A DNA stretch of 64,000 bases from Caproiciproducens sp. CPB-2 (GCF_036287215.1 NZ_CP142860.1:558001-622000), one strand, 5' to 3'; shown: positions 34,464 to 41,587, counted from the stretch's first letter. The notes: generated by a model not told the origin, from the sequence alone. Numbers and translations: made by a program.

Positions 34464-36758
34464 ATGCCTATGATGTGTTCGAGATGCCATAAAAGGCCGG
34501 CGGTTGTGTTTATTTCACCGACGGTAAATTCCAAAGAAAGCCAGGGCCTCTGCCTTGTCTGTGCCAAGGAGCTCGGCATAAAGCCGGTCAATGATCTGAT
34601 GGAAAAAATGGGGATTACCGAGGAACAGATGGAGGCAATGGAGTCGGAACTGAATGAATTGATGACCGCCAACGCGGACGGCACGGAAGAGGAGGACAGC
34701 GGTGACGACGGCTTTGTGCCGGGCGGAGCCGCGACTTTTCCTTTTCTTCAGAATATTTTCTCCGGCAATGAAAGCAGCCCGGAAAAAATTCAGAATAACG
34801 AACCGGTCAAAAAGGACCGACGGGAAAAAAGAAAGACCAAACGCAAGCATCTGGACGCCTATTGCACCAATCTGACCGCAAAGGCGCAGGCGGGTGAGAT
34901 CGACAACATCGTCGGCCGCGACAAGGAAATTTCCCGTGTGATCCAGATCCTGAGCCGCCGCACGAAAAACAATCCCTGCCTGATCGGGGAACCGGGCGTC
35001 GGAAAAACCGCCGTGGCGGAGGGGCTTGCCCTGCGTATCGCGAAGGGGACCGTCCCCGCAAGGCTGATGAGGAAGGAAATCCATCTGCTGGATTTAACGG
35101 CTCTGGTTGCCGGAACACAGTTCCGCGGCCAGTTTGAAAGCCGCATCAAGGGCCTTGTGGACGAGGTGAAGGCGGAAGGGAATATCATACTGTTTATCGA
35201 CGAGGTGCACAACCTTGTCGGCACAGGCGACGCGGAGGGCTCCATGAACGCCGCCAATATCCTGAAGCCGGCGCTCTCAAGAGGCGAAATACAGGTAATC
35301 GGCGCGACGACGTTTGTGGAATACCGCAAGTACATTGAAAAGGACGCCGCCCTGGAAAGGCGTTTCCAGCCCGTTACCATAGCGGAACCCTCCGTAGAGG
35401 AGACCGTAGACGTGCTGATGGGCATCAAATTTTATTATGAGGCGTATCATCGGGTCCGGGTGCCGGAGCAGATTGTACGCAAGGCTGCGGTCCTTTCCGA
35501 ACGGTATATCAACGACCGTTTTCTGCCGGATAAGGCGATCGATCTTCTGGACGAGGCGTGCGCCTGTGCCGCGCTGAGAAATATTCCCATGGCGGATTAT
35601 GATTCAGCCAACTTTGAGCTGGAAAAGCTAAAGGAGCGTGAGGAAGAGCTTACGGCGGACGACGTTCAGCCGGATTATGAAAAGCTGGCTGCGGTGCGCA
35701 CCGAGATTTCCAGGCTGGAAGACAAAACGAGGCAGCTGGCCCCTTTGGCGCTGGGAGCCGAGGTAGAGGAAAAAGACATCGCGCGCGTGATCGAGCTCTG
35801 GACCGGTATCCCCGCGAGCAGAATTCAGGAAAACGAGCTGAAAAAGCTGGCGGATATCGAGGGCATTTTAAATTCGAAGGTTATCGGGCAGCAGGAAGCG
35901 GTAAAAGCTGTTTCGGCGGCGATCCGCCGCAGCAGGGTGCAGATCAGCCCCCGCCGTAGGCCTGCGTCTTTTATCTTTGTTGGTCCCACCGGCGTGGGAA
36001 AGACCGAGCTGGTCAAGGTGCTGTCAAAAGAGCTGTTTGACACGCCGGAGACACTGATACGGCTCGATATGTCCGAATTTATGGAGAAGCATTCGGTGTC
36101 CCGCATTATCGGCTCGCCGCCGGGTTACGTCGGCTACGACGAGGCCGGTCAGGTCACGGAGAAGGTCCGCCGCCGTCCGTACTCGGTTCTGCTGTTTGAT
36201 GAAATTGAAAAGGCGCATCCCGACGTGATGAACATCCTTCTGCAGATTCTGGACGAAGGCCGCATTACCGACGCGCACGGCCGCACCGTCAACTTCGAAA
36301 ATACCGTCCTCGTCATGACTTCCAACGCGGGCAGCGAAAAGAAGGAAGGCGCGCTGGGATTTGCGAAGAGTGCCGCCGACGTCACCCGTGAAAAGGCGAT
36401 GAAGGCCCTCTCGGACTTCCTGCGCCCGGAATTTTTGAGCAGGGTGGATGAGATCATCGTGTTCCGTTCGCTCAGTGTGGACGATTTTGAGGCCATTTCC
36501 CACCTGATGCTGAACGAGTACGTCGGTTCCCTGAAGGAACGCGGTATCCGGCTGGTTTATGACGATAAAGCCACCCATTATCTTGCGCAGCACGCCTTTG
36601 GCGGCAAGAGCGGCGCCAGGGACCTGAGAAACCTGATCCGCCGCCAGGTGGAGGATAAGATTGCTTCTCTGATCGTAGAGAATTACGGCGATACGGTCAC
36701 CGGCATTGCCGTGACGGCGGATGAAAAAGATGGGATTATCCTGAATGTTTTGAAATAA
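34464..36758 (+). CDS. ClpC-like AAA+ unfoldase with an McsA-like zinc-finger N-terminus
   Basis: 764 residues. The usual ClpN repeat domain is absent. The protein instead begins with a zinc finger (CSRC at 5-8, CLVC at 30-33) followed by RPAVVFI, like the adaptor/activator McsA, then a linker. Two AAA+ domains follow: Walker A1 GEPGVGKTA with ILFIDEVHNL, and Walker A2 GPTGVGKTE with VLLFDEIEKA, plus arginine-finger regions and a short middle domain (about 380-430). It would unfold substrates for ClpP. The N-terminus suggests that adaptor recognition is built in. Stands alone; the tRNA promoter follows. Confidence 0.88.
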   Translation: MPMMCSRCHKRPAVVFISPTVNSKESQGLCLVCAKELGIKPVNDLMEKMGITEEQMEAMESELNELMTANADGTEEEDSGDDGFVPGGAATFPFLQNIFSGNESSPEKIQNNEPVKKDRREKRKTKRKHLDAYCTNLTAKAQAGEIDNIVGRDKEISRVIQILSRRTKNNPCLIGEPGVGKTAVAEGLALRIAKGTVPARLMRKEIHLLDLTALVAGTQFRGQFESRIKGLVDEVKAEGNIILFIDEVHNLVGTGDAEGSMNAANILKPALSRGEIQVIGATTFVEYRKYIEKDAALERRFQPVTIAEPSVEETVDVLMGIKFYYEAYHRVRVPEQIVRKAAVLSERYINDRFLPDKAIDLLDEACACAALRNIPMADYDSANFELEKLKEREEELTADDVQPDYEKLAAVRTEISRLEDKTRQLAPLALGAEVEEKDIARVIELWTGIPASRIQENELKKLADIEGILNSKVIGQQEAVKAVSAAIRRSRVQISPRRRPASFIFVGPTGVGKTELVKVLSKELFDTPETLIRLDMSEFMEKHSVSRIIGSPPGYVGYDEAGQVTEKVRRRPYSVLLFDEIEKAHPDVMNILLQILDEGRITDAHGRTVNFENTVLVMTSNAGSEKKEGALGFAKSAADVTREKAMKALSDFLRPEFLSRVDEIIVFRSLSVDDFEAISHLMLNEYVGSLKERGIRLVYDDKATHYLAQHAFGGKSGARDLRNLIRRQVEDKIASLIVENYGDTVTGIAVTADEKDGIILNVLK

Positions 36759-36792
36759 AAATTAAAAATTTGGAGGAACGGTCGATAACGTG

Positions 36793-36822
36793 TTGACATT
36801 TGCCACTGAACTATGCTACAAT
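36793..36822 (+). promoter_or_regulatory. tRNA operon promoter
   Basis: TTGACA (36793-36798), 18-bp spacer, TACAAT (36817-36822). Start near 36829, 12 nt before tRNA-Gly. Probably drives Gly-Arg-His-Gln as one transcript. Confidence 0.75.
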
Positions 36823-36840
36823 AATAGCCGTCGCTAAAAT

Positions 36841-36914
36841 GCGAGTGTAGTTCAGTGGTAGAACTCCAGCCTTCCAAGCTGGTCGTGTGGGTTCGATTCC
36901 CATCACTCGCTCCA
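36841..36914 (+). tRNA. tRNA-Gly (anticodon TCC)
   Basis: Acceptor GCGAGTG pairs with CACTCGC, anticodon stem CCAGC/GCTGG with loop CTTCCAA, T-arm GGTTCGATTCC, encoded CCA end. Confidence 0.95.
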
Positions 36915-36923
36915 TGGGTATAA

Positions 36924-37000
36924 GCGCCAATAGCTCAGCTGGATAGAGCAACTGCCTTCTAAGCAGTAGGCCAGGGGTTCGAGTCCCTTTTGGCGCGCCA
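36924..37000 (+). tRNA. tRNA-Arg (anticodon TCT)
   Basis: Acceptor GCGCCAA/TTGGCGC, anticodon stem ACTGC/GCAGT with loop CTTCTAA, encoded CCA. Nine bases after tRNA-Gly. Confidence 0.95.
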
Positions 37001-37005
37001 TATAT

Positions 37006-37083
37006 GGTGGATGTAGCTTAGCTGGTTAAAGCGCCAGTTTGTGGCACTGGAGACCGTGGGTTCGAATCCCATCTTCCACCCCA
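37006..37083 (+). tRNA. tRNA-His (anticodon GTG)
   Basis: Anticodon stem CCAGT/ACTGG with loop TTGTGGC. The extra G at 37006 (G-1) faces C73, as expected for tRNA-His. The acceptor stem GTGGATG/CTTCCAC contains one T-T mismatch. CCA is encoded. Confidence 0.93.
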
Positions 37084-37130
37084 TTTAAAAATTGGCGCGG
37101 GGCATAGCTGAGTTGTTCCGCGCTTCATAT

Positions 37131-37206
37131 TGGGCTGTAGCCAAGGGGTAAGGCAACGGACTTTGACTCCGTCATTCCGTAGGTTCAAATCCTGCCAGCC
37201 CAGCCA
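37131..37206 (+). tRNA. tRNA-Gln (anticodon TTG)
   Basis: Acceptor TGGGCTG/CAGCCCA, anticodon stem ACGGA/TCCGT with loop CTTTGAC, encoded CCA. Confidence 0.94.
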
Positions 37207-37211
37207 ATAGG

Positions 37212-37248
37212 GCCTGTCTGCGGGCGTTGTACGCGGACAGGCATTTGT
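37212..37248 (+). terminator. Hairpin terminator after tRNA-Gln
   Basis: CCTGTC-T-GCG pairs with CGC-G-GACAGG around a 9-nt loop, followed by CATTTGTT. Separates the first tRNA transcript from the tRNA-Lys promoter. Confidence 0.55.
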
Positions 37249-37250
37249 TA

Positions 37251-37279
37251 TTGACATTAGCTTCCAAAGCTGATATAAT
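37251..37279 (+). promoter_or_regulatory. Consensus promoter of tRNA-Lys
   Basis: TTGACA (37251-37256), 17-bp spacer, TATAAT (37274-37279): a perfect sigma-A consensus. Confidence 0.85.
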
Positions 37280-37294
37280 ATACAAGCTGTTTAT

Positions 37295-37370
37295 GAATCA
37301 TTAGCTCAGTCGGTAGAGCACTTGACTTTTAATCAAGGTGTCCGGGGTTCGAATCCCCGATGGTTCACCA
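37295..37370 (+). tRNA. tRNA-Lys (anticodon TTT)
   Basis: Acceptor GAATCAT/ATGGTTC (one G-T pair), anticodon stem CTTGA/TCAAG with loop CTTTTAA, T-arm GGGGTTCGAATCCCC, encoded CCA. Own promoter upstream, strong terminator downstream. The prophage begins directly after it. Confidence 0.95.
37342..37370 (+). other. Predicted prophage attachment site (attL) in the tRNA-Lys 3' end
   Basis: The integrase gene ends 78 bp from the 3' end of tRNA-Lys and points toward it, the usual arrangement for tRNA-targeting phages that rebuild the tRNA 3' half. The core is probably the T-arm/acceptor region. The matching attR lies beyond the window, so the exact core cannot be defined. Confidence 0.5.
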
Positions 37371-37425
37371 AAAGAACCGCATGAATACTGGATTTTTCCA
37401 GTTCATGCGGTTCTTTGTTTTCTAT
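37371..37425 (+). terminator. Strong terminator after tRNA-Lys
   Basis: The 15-nt arm AAAGAACCGCATGAA pairs with TTCATGCGGTTCTTT, with an inner CTGGA/TCCAG stem, followed by GTTTTCT. It could be part of the phage end or the original tRNA terminator. Confidence 0.85.
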
Positions 37426-37427
37426 TT

Positions 37428-37447
37428 ACGTAGTAACGACGTAGTAA
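37428..37447. repeat. Tandem ACGTAGTAA repeat beside the predicted attL
   Basis: ACGTAGTAA at 37428-37436 and 37439-37447, an 11-bp period, next to the integrase stop codon. Helically phased short repeats at this place suggest integrase arm-type binding sites. Confidence 0.45.
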
Positions 37448-38233
37448 TTATGACATCTTCTCAATTGATGGCCGGAGTTTTTCGGCGGTCTGAAAAATGT
37501 AACTATCAATGTCTACCTGGAAGTCCGCATGGCCCATGATTGCAATGAAATCTTCTTCTTGCACCCCTGCTGCAGACATCATCGTCGCGCAGGTCCGGCG
37601 GCAAGCATGCGGGGTAAGACGGCGAACCCCGATTTCCTCCAATGTAGGATAAAAACAATTCTTGCGGAAATAGTTTGCCGTGTAAGGCATTCCGTTATCC
37701 CGGCAGAATATCGTCTGACCGTCCTTCTCCATCCATGCCAGCAGAATCGGAAGTACCTTGTGGTGGACCGGGACGATCTTGTTTTTTCCGGCGTCGGTTT
37801 TGATGCCTCCGTACAGAGCGTATTCTTTCCCGTGCTGGTGAACACTGAACCTATTCAGACTCAAAAATTCGGTGATGCGCAGACCGGTGTAATTCAGGAA
37901 AAGGACACAATCGGAAAATGGTACCTTCTCGGCACCGTTCAGACCAAAAGCAGCGTTCTCAATTTTCTTCCGCTCAAGTTCGTCCCAGCAGTCTTTTACG
38001 CCACCTTTGTCTTTCGGAAGATCGAGCAGCTCGGCCCAATTATCGTGGATGATATTATTCTTCATGGCGTACTTGCACAGCAGGCCCATCAGAGTCTTAA
38101 TATCATGTAGCGCGGAGTATGACGCCGGTTTCAGCATGACAGGAATGCCGTCTTTCATAATCGGCTTTCCTTCTTTGTCCAGCTTCTGGCGTTCCTTCTG
38201 AAGCGTCTCAATGATATTCTGGACGACTTTCAA
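37448..38233 (-). CDS. int: Tyrosine recombinase (phage integrase), N-terminally truncated
   Basis: 261 residues where full-length relatives have about 370-390. The catalytic domain is complete: Arg119 (YTGLRITEF), His209-x-x-Arg212 (HACRR), His235 (MGHADF), Tyr245 (DSYIF). The N-terminal arm-binding domain and the first part of the core-binding domain are missing. The frame is closed by a TAA at 38243-38245 just upstream, and the best start is a TTG at 38233 with no clear ribosome-binding site, inside the 3' end of the ImmA gene. It reads as a deletion remnant and is probably inactive in integration. Confidence 0.8.
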   Translation of the reverse strand: MKVVQNIIETLQKERQKLDKEGKPIMKDGIPVMLKPASYSALHDIKTLMGLLCKYAMKNNIIHDNWAELLDLPKDKGGVKDCWDELERKKIENAAFGLNGAEKVPFSDCVLFLNYTGLRITEFLSLNRFSVHQHGKEYALYGGIKTDAGKNKIVPVHHKVLPILLAWMEKDGQTIFCRDNGMPYTANYFRKNCFYPTLEEIGVRRLTPHACRRTCATMMSAAGVQEEDFIAIMGHADFQVDIDSYIFQTAEKLRPSIEKMS

Positions 38234-38744
38234 ACCTGAAATTTATAACTGCTTCTGTTACGCCATACTTCTCAGCCATATCAGATTTGAATGAACGAAA
38301 GTCCCATGTCGTTTTAAGAAGTGATTGAACTTTCTTGATTTCTGGTAAAAGCGAGTAGTACGGTACTAAAAACTGAGCCGAGCCCTCATTCGCTTCCCAT
38401 TCCCAGAATCCGGTGTTAGGCATTCTTTTGGACTTCATGTCCATACACGAAAAAGTATCGATCCCAAGATCCCGATGCTTTGTCATATGTATAATTTCAT
38501 GCCCGCAATCGAAATTTTGCTCAATTGGCGTCCTGCTTTCATTCAAGACAACGGTATCAGTTTTCTCGCCTAATAAAATGGCCGCACAAAATCCATTTGT
38601 GTGAAATGAGTGATACTGAATATCAGCATGTCTGGAACAAAGGTCTACTGTATCTATCGGGAAAGAATCATAGTCAATACTGAAATAATCATGCAACTGA
38701 TTTACAAAACTATACAACTCTAACTTTGTACTCCCCATTCCCAT
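38208..38744 (-). CDS. ImmA/IrrE-type metallopeptidase
   Basis: 178 residues. The zinc motif is intact as GHEIIH (His82, Glu83, His86), with a downstream Glu region WEWEANEGSAQFLVPYY. Such proteases cleave the phage repressor encoded next to them to trigger induction. AGGAAAGG precedes the ATG, 13 bp after the repressor gene. The last residues (FESRPEYH) lie in sequence shared with the integrase gene, so its natural end may have been replaced by the same deletion. Confidence 0.85.
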   Translation of the reverse strand: MGMGSTKLELYSFVNQLHDYFSIDYDSFPIDTVDLCSRHADIQYHSFHTNGFCAAILLGEKTDTVVLNESRTPIEQNFDCGHEIIHMTKHRDLGIDTFSCMDMKSKRMPNTGFWEWEANEGSAQFLVPYYSLLPEIKKVQSLLKTTWDFRSFKSDMAEKYGVTEAVINFRFESRPEYH

Positions 38745-38757
38745 ATGTACGCCTTTC

Positions 38758-39081
38758 CTATTTATTCTTTTCTTTGTGTGCTCTGTAAACCGTTAAAAGG
38801 AAATCCGCGTCATCCTTATCAAGGCCATACGGCTCGAGCCCCTTTTTGAGCCGGAAAAACGCTCCGTCCAGCTCCGATGAATCGGAGCTTTTTTGACGTC
38901 CTACAAGATAATCAAGGGAAACGTCAAAAAAGTCAGCCACAACTTTCAATTTTTCAGTGTTTGGAGAAGCCTTGTCCCATTTTACTATTGTCCCGTTTCC
39001 AAATCCAAGGGCCGCTTCTAAATCGGGCAGACTCATTCCCCTTTCGTTTGCAAGCTCACGAATTCTATCTCGTAACGTCAT
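38758..39081 (-). CDS. XRE-family phage repressor (cI-like)
   Basis: 107 residues. N-terminal helix-turn-helix: MTLRDRIRELANERGMSLPDLEAALGFGNGTIVKWDKASP, then a C-terminal helical tail. First gene of the leftward lysogeny operon (repressor, ImmA, integrase). The recognition segment GFGNGTIVKWDKASP is almost identical to that of the divergent protein at 39326. Predicted to bind the operators in the gap 39082-39325. Confidence 0.85.
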   Translation of the reverse strand: MTLRDRIRELANERGMSLPDLEAALGFGNGTIVKWDKASPNTEKLKVVADFFDVSLDYLVGRQKSSDSSELDGAFFRLKKGLEPYGLDKDDADFLLTVYRAHKEKNK

Positions 39082-39126
39082 AAAAAGATCACTCCAATTT
39101 TACAAGAAAAAAATCTTGAAATATAC

Positions 39127-39155
39127 TTGACAACAAGATAATAATCGTGTAGTAT
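39127..39155 (+). promoter_or_regulatory. Rightward early phage promoter
   Basis: TTGACA (39127-39132), 17-bp spacer, TAGTAT (39150-39155). The spacer contains the operator-like AGATAATAATC, so repressor binding would block it. Confidence 0.55.
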
Positions 39156-39276
39156 ATGGGTATAGCAAGAACGAAATCGCTAAAACACCCTCGAATGCAT
39201 ATCGAAGCCCCCGCATTATATGCATTCACAAGATTATAATCTATTACATCAGTGATTATTATATTAGATTATAATC
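39133..39276. promoter_or_regulatory. Phage operator region: repeated GATWATAATC sites
   Basis: GATAATAATC at 39137-39146 and the perfect palindrome GATTATAATC at 39232-39241 and 39267-39276; the first two share the longer ACAAGATWATAATC. A further half-site GATTATTA starts at 39254. Placement between divergent repressor genes fits a lambda-like switch. Confidence 0.65.
39193..39227. repeat. Second, unrelated dyad in the phage switch region
   Basis: A perfect 10-bp inverted repeat GAATGCATAT ... ATATGCATTC with a 15-nt spacer. Its sequence differs from the GATTATAATC operators, suggesting another regulator or a leader hairpin. Confidence 0.5.
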
Positions 39277-39325
39277 GCGTGATTGTCAATAGTTTTTGCA
39301 AAAATTTCTCGAAAGGAGGATTTAT

Positions 39326-39616
39326 TTGCTGTACGAAAAGATTCAAAGCATTTGCAAGGATCGTGGAACAAACTTCGCGCAAATTGAAAAAGCCCTTGGG
39401 TTCGGGAATGGAACCATGCAAAAGTGGGATAAAGCTTCTCCCAGAATTGATAAGGTAAAATCCGTCGCTGATTATCTGGGAGTTTCTATAGACTTCCTAC
39501 TTGATCGTTCTAAAACATCTCCGCAAGGGCAGAAACTCGCGGACGCTTTCGACGAACTCCCCCCGCAGAAACGCGATCTGGTTCAAAGGTACGTCGAGAT
39601 GCTCAAAAATGAATGA
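39326..39616 (+). CDS. XRE-family regulator (Cro-like)
   Basis: 96 residues from TTG at 39326, with AAAGGAGG six bases upstream. Helix-turn-helix FAQIEKALGFGNGTMQKWDKASP, then VADYLGVSIDFLLDR. It shares its recognition helix with the repressor at 38758, so both probably read the same operators. First gene of the rightward early operon. Confidence 0.82.
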   Translation: MLYEKIQSICKDRGTNFAQIEKALGFGNGTMQKWDKASPRIDKVKSVADYLGVSIDFLLDRSKTSPQGQKLADAFDELPPQKRDLVQRYVEMLKNE

Positions 39617-39632
39617 AAAGGCAGGTGAAAAA

Positions 39633-39779
39633 ATGGATAAGCAAGAACAAATCGCGCAAAAAATCGCGCGGCTACTTGAATCAGAAAAATGCACGGTAAA
39701 TGAATCTCACAGCATTCTCCGGACAGTGGAGATTATTGTTCATGATTCAACCTTTACCGTGCAGGAAAAAAAGACCTAA
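39633..39779 (+). CDS. Small phage protein, unknown function
   Basis: 48 residues (MDKQEQIAQKIARLLESEK start), mostly helical, then a beta-like tail. AGGTG lies upstream of the ATG at 39633. It converges with the minus-strand mini-gene, the stop regions overlapping by 4 bp. Not recognised. Confidence 0.55.
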   Translation: MDKQEQIAQKIARLLESEKCTVNESHSILRTVEIIVHDSTFTVQEKKT

Positions 39780-39952
39780 TCCTTCTTCAAATTGTCTGCA
39801 ATGTCTCCAACGGATGAAAGAATGTCTTCTAAATTTACTGCGATTGTAGGCAAAGAACAAAAACTACATTCGCCATTGGCGATGTCATAAACACCGCAGC
39901 TATCTTTTACGCACTGCTTATCCCTAAACGGACACAGAAACAGCTCACTCAT
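39776..39952 (-). CDS. Reverse-strand Cys-rich mini-protein (moron-like gene A)
   Basis: 58 residues. Five Cys in CPFRDKQCVKDSCGVYDIANGEC plus one in SFCS suggest a zinc or disulfide-knuckle protein. It is transcribed against its neighbours from its own promoter at 39978-40006. The start at 39952 (10 nt after AAAGGAGG) is preferred; an ATG at 39961 sits too close to the ribosome-binding site. Function unknown. Confidence 0.6.
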   Translation of the reverse strand: MSELFLCPFRDKQCVKDSCGVYDIANGECSFCSLPTIAVNLEDILSSVGDIADNLKKD

Positions 39953-39965
39953 TTCACTCATTCCT

Positions 39966-40006
39966 CCTTTCTCCACAATTCTACAGCAGAAAGGAAAATT
40001 TTACAA
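39966..40006 (-). promoter_or_regulatory. Moron promoter A with dyad operator
   Basis: On the minus strand: TTGTAA (40006-40001), 17-bp spacer, TAGAAT (39983-39978). The inverted arms CCTTTCT (39966-39972) and AGAAAGG (39988-39994) are centred on the -10. Same layout as at 41399-41440 and 42005-42045. Confidence 0.6.
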
Positions 40007-40020
40007 GAAAGGAGTTTATA

Positions 40021-40680
40021 ATGTCCGACTTAGTTTTTCTCGAACCTAACAAAATTGGCGCGGAGCCATTTACCACGTCAGACGTGATAGCGGAATGTAC
40101 GGGAAACAACTACCGTTCCGTTCAGCGCACCATTGAAAAGCAAATCAAAGCCCTTGAAACATTCGGAAGGGTGCGATTTGAAATCACACCCTTTAAAACG
40201 CGCGGAGGCATTCAGAACAAGAAAATTTATCATCTGAATGAGTCTCAAGCAACGCTCCTGATTACATTTCTTAAGAACACGCCTGTTGTGGTGAAATTCA
40301 AAACCGAGCTTGTCCGACAATTTTATACCATGCGCACCGAGCTCCAGCGCCGCCAGATCGCAAAGCTCGACCGTAAGCCAATCCGCGAATCCCTTACCGA
40401 TGGCATCAAGGCCCTGCCGGAAACTCCGCATAAATCAATGTGGTACAAACATTACACCGATCTGATTTACCGAATTGTAACCGGAATGAGTGCAAAACAG
40501 CTTCGCGAGGAGCGCGACGCGCCTCTGAAAGTGACTGCGTCAGATTATATGAGCGCGGAGGAAATCGAAGCGGTAGCCGCTATGGAAAATCGGGTGGCTG
40601 TGATGCTCGAAATGGGGATGGACTATCAGCAGATCAAGGCGGCGCTTGGAAATCTAAAAATAACGGCACATGCCGGATAG
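40021..40680 (+). CDS. Rha family phage regulatory protein
   Basis: 219 residues. N-terminal Rha domain: PFTTSDVIAECTGNNYRSVQRTIEKQ, then ITPFKTRGGIQNKKIYHLNESQATLL and KNTPVVVKFKTELVRQFYTM. The C-terminal helical region (about 110-215) is phage-variable. Rha proteins modulate phage growth, often IHF-dependent in lambdoid phages; the target here is unknown. AAGAAAGGAG precedes the ATG. Confidence 0.83.
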   Translation: MSDLVFLEPNKIGAEPFTTSDVIAECTGNNYRSVQRTIEKQIKALETFGRVRFEITPFKTRGGIQNKKIYHLNESQATLLITFLKNTPVVVKFKTELVRQFYTMRTELQRRQIAKLDRKPIRESLTDGIKALPETPHKSMWYKHYTDLIYRIVTGMSAKQLREERDAPLKVTASDYMSAEEIEAVAAMENRVAVMLEMGMDYQQIKAALGNLKITAHAG

Positions 40681-40694
40681 GGAGGGTGAAAAAA

Positions 40695-40919
40695 TTGTCA
40701 GATCAAGAAATCCTCGCGATGGACAAGGTGCCGCCCCGCGCCGCTGCCAAATACCTCAGTGAAAGCCTATTGTCCGTGCATTATGGATTGCAACAGAGAA
40801 CGGCACCATACGGATATGCTGTCAAACATCCTGGCGGGAAATGGACTTACAACATCAGTCCCGGCCTGCTCGTAGCCTACAAGCGAGGAACACTGAAAAT
40901 TGAGGTACAAGCCTCATGA
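40695..40919 (+). CDS. Small winged-helix/excisionase-like DNA-binding protein
   Basis: 74 residues from TTG at 40695, with GGAGGG 8 bp upstream. PPRAAAKYLSESLLSVHYGL, APYGYAVKHPGG and WTYNISPGLLVAYKRG match a widespread Firmicutes phage family with an excisionase-like fold. It may be the phage Xis or a replication-region regulator. ATGA overlap with the next gene. Confidence 0.6.
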   Translation: MSDQEILAMDKVPPRAAAKYLSESLLSVHYGLQQRTAPYGYAVKHPGGKWTYNISPGLLVAYKRGTLKIEVQAS

Positions 40920-41074
40920 CCGCCCTGTGCGCCCGCTGCGGCAAGCGCTGGATAATCAGTATCCTGCAGCATATACCCCGGAGCGGTTACATATGCCCGC
41001 ACTGTGCCGTGAGGGACAGGCTGGTTAGGGCGGGGATTATTAAGGAAGGAGGGGAACGGGATGAAAATAGGTGA
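40916..41074 (+). CDS. Tiny zinc-ribbon protein
   Basis: 52 residues (MTALCARCGKRWIIS start). Two Cys pairs, CARC and CPHC, are 22 residues apart and form a likely zinc ribbon. It overlaps the preceding stop (ATGA), a sign of real coupled translation. Function unknown. Confidence 0.6.
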   Translation: MTALCARCGKRWIISILQHIPRSGYICPHCAVRDRLVRAGIIKEGGERDENR

Positions 41075-41183
41075 AAAAGACTGCGACCAGGTCGTCGTTA
41101 CTTCCGATAGCGGCGAAGTGATCGCAGTGGTGTCCGACAAAGAAATTATCGAACACGACGGATACAAAGTGAAACTATCCTAA
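41061..41183 (+). CDS. 40-residue phage protein
   Basis: MKIGEKDCDQVVVTSDSGE opens a short beta-strand-rich, acidic protein. GGAGGGGAAC lies 5-10 bp upstream. It overlaps the end of the zinc-ribbon gene by 14 bp and converges with the DUF3892 gene. Not recognised beyond being phage-like. Confidence 0.5.
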   Translation: MKIGEKDCDQVVVTSDSGEVIAVVSDKEIIEHDGYKVKLS

Positions 41184-41387
41184 ATTGTTTCCCTTGCTCC
41201 GATCGGGATTTGAACACGGAGTATCAACGTTGTTAATATTCCTGACATGATAATCTTCGTAATGACCGTTATTAATCGACTTTACAAACTGTTCGCGATT
41301 CATATTTCGTCCGGTCTGATTATCATGAAAGGTCTGGTTCCTTCCGTTTGGATCCTCTGTGTTTACGGTAACCCTTGGCTTTCCCAT
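41175..41387 (-). CDS. Reverse-strand DUF3892 protein (moron-like gene B)
   Basis: 70 residues. The C-terminal NPDRSKGNNL and the layout (N-terminal strand MGKPRVTV, GRNMNREQFVKSINNGHYEDY) match DUF3892, a small domain of unknown function. AAAGGAGG is eight bases before the ATG at 41387. It has its own promoter at 41412-41440 and runs against the flanking genes. Confidence 0.65.
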   Translation of the reverse strand: MGKPRVTVNTEDPNGRNQTFHDNQTGRNMNREQFVKSINNGHYEDYHVRNINNVDTPCSNPDRSKGNNLG

Positions 41388-41398
41388 ATGTTTCACCT

Positions 41399-41440
41399 CC
41401 TTTCCGACATAATTCCACTTCGGAAAGGAAAATATTTCAA
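41399..41440 (-). promoter_or_regulatory. Moron promoter B with dyad operator
   Basis: On the minus strand: TTGAAA (41440-41435), 17-bp spacer, TGGAAT (41417-41412). The arms CCTTTCCGA (41399-41407) and TCGGAAAGG (41420-41428) are centred on the -10. Confidence 0.6.
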
Positions 41441-41458
41441 GCAAAAGGAGTATCGAAC

Positions 41459-41587
41459 ATGTCGTTGGAAGAAAAACGCATTGATAAGCTGTACAAGCTG
41501 CTTCATCAGCTGGAGCGCACAGACCCGGATACCGCCGCCGTGCTTCGCTGGGCGATTTTCGAACTGGAAAGACAGTTTGCCAAATAG
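41459..41587 (+). CDS. 42-residue helical phage protein
   Basis: MSLEEKRIDKLYKLLHQLER start; two predicted amphipathic helices. AAAGGAG lies upstream of the ATG at 41459. Likely cytoplasmic; function unknown. Confidence 0.5.
   Translation: MSLEEKRIDKLYKLLHQLERTDPDTAAVLRWAIFELERQFAK

Noticed and set aside
37529..38110. 193-codon plus-strand frame inside the integrase gene
   Set aside because: Antisense shadow of the integrase catalytic domain.
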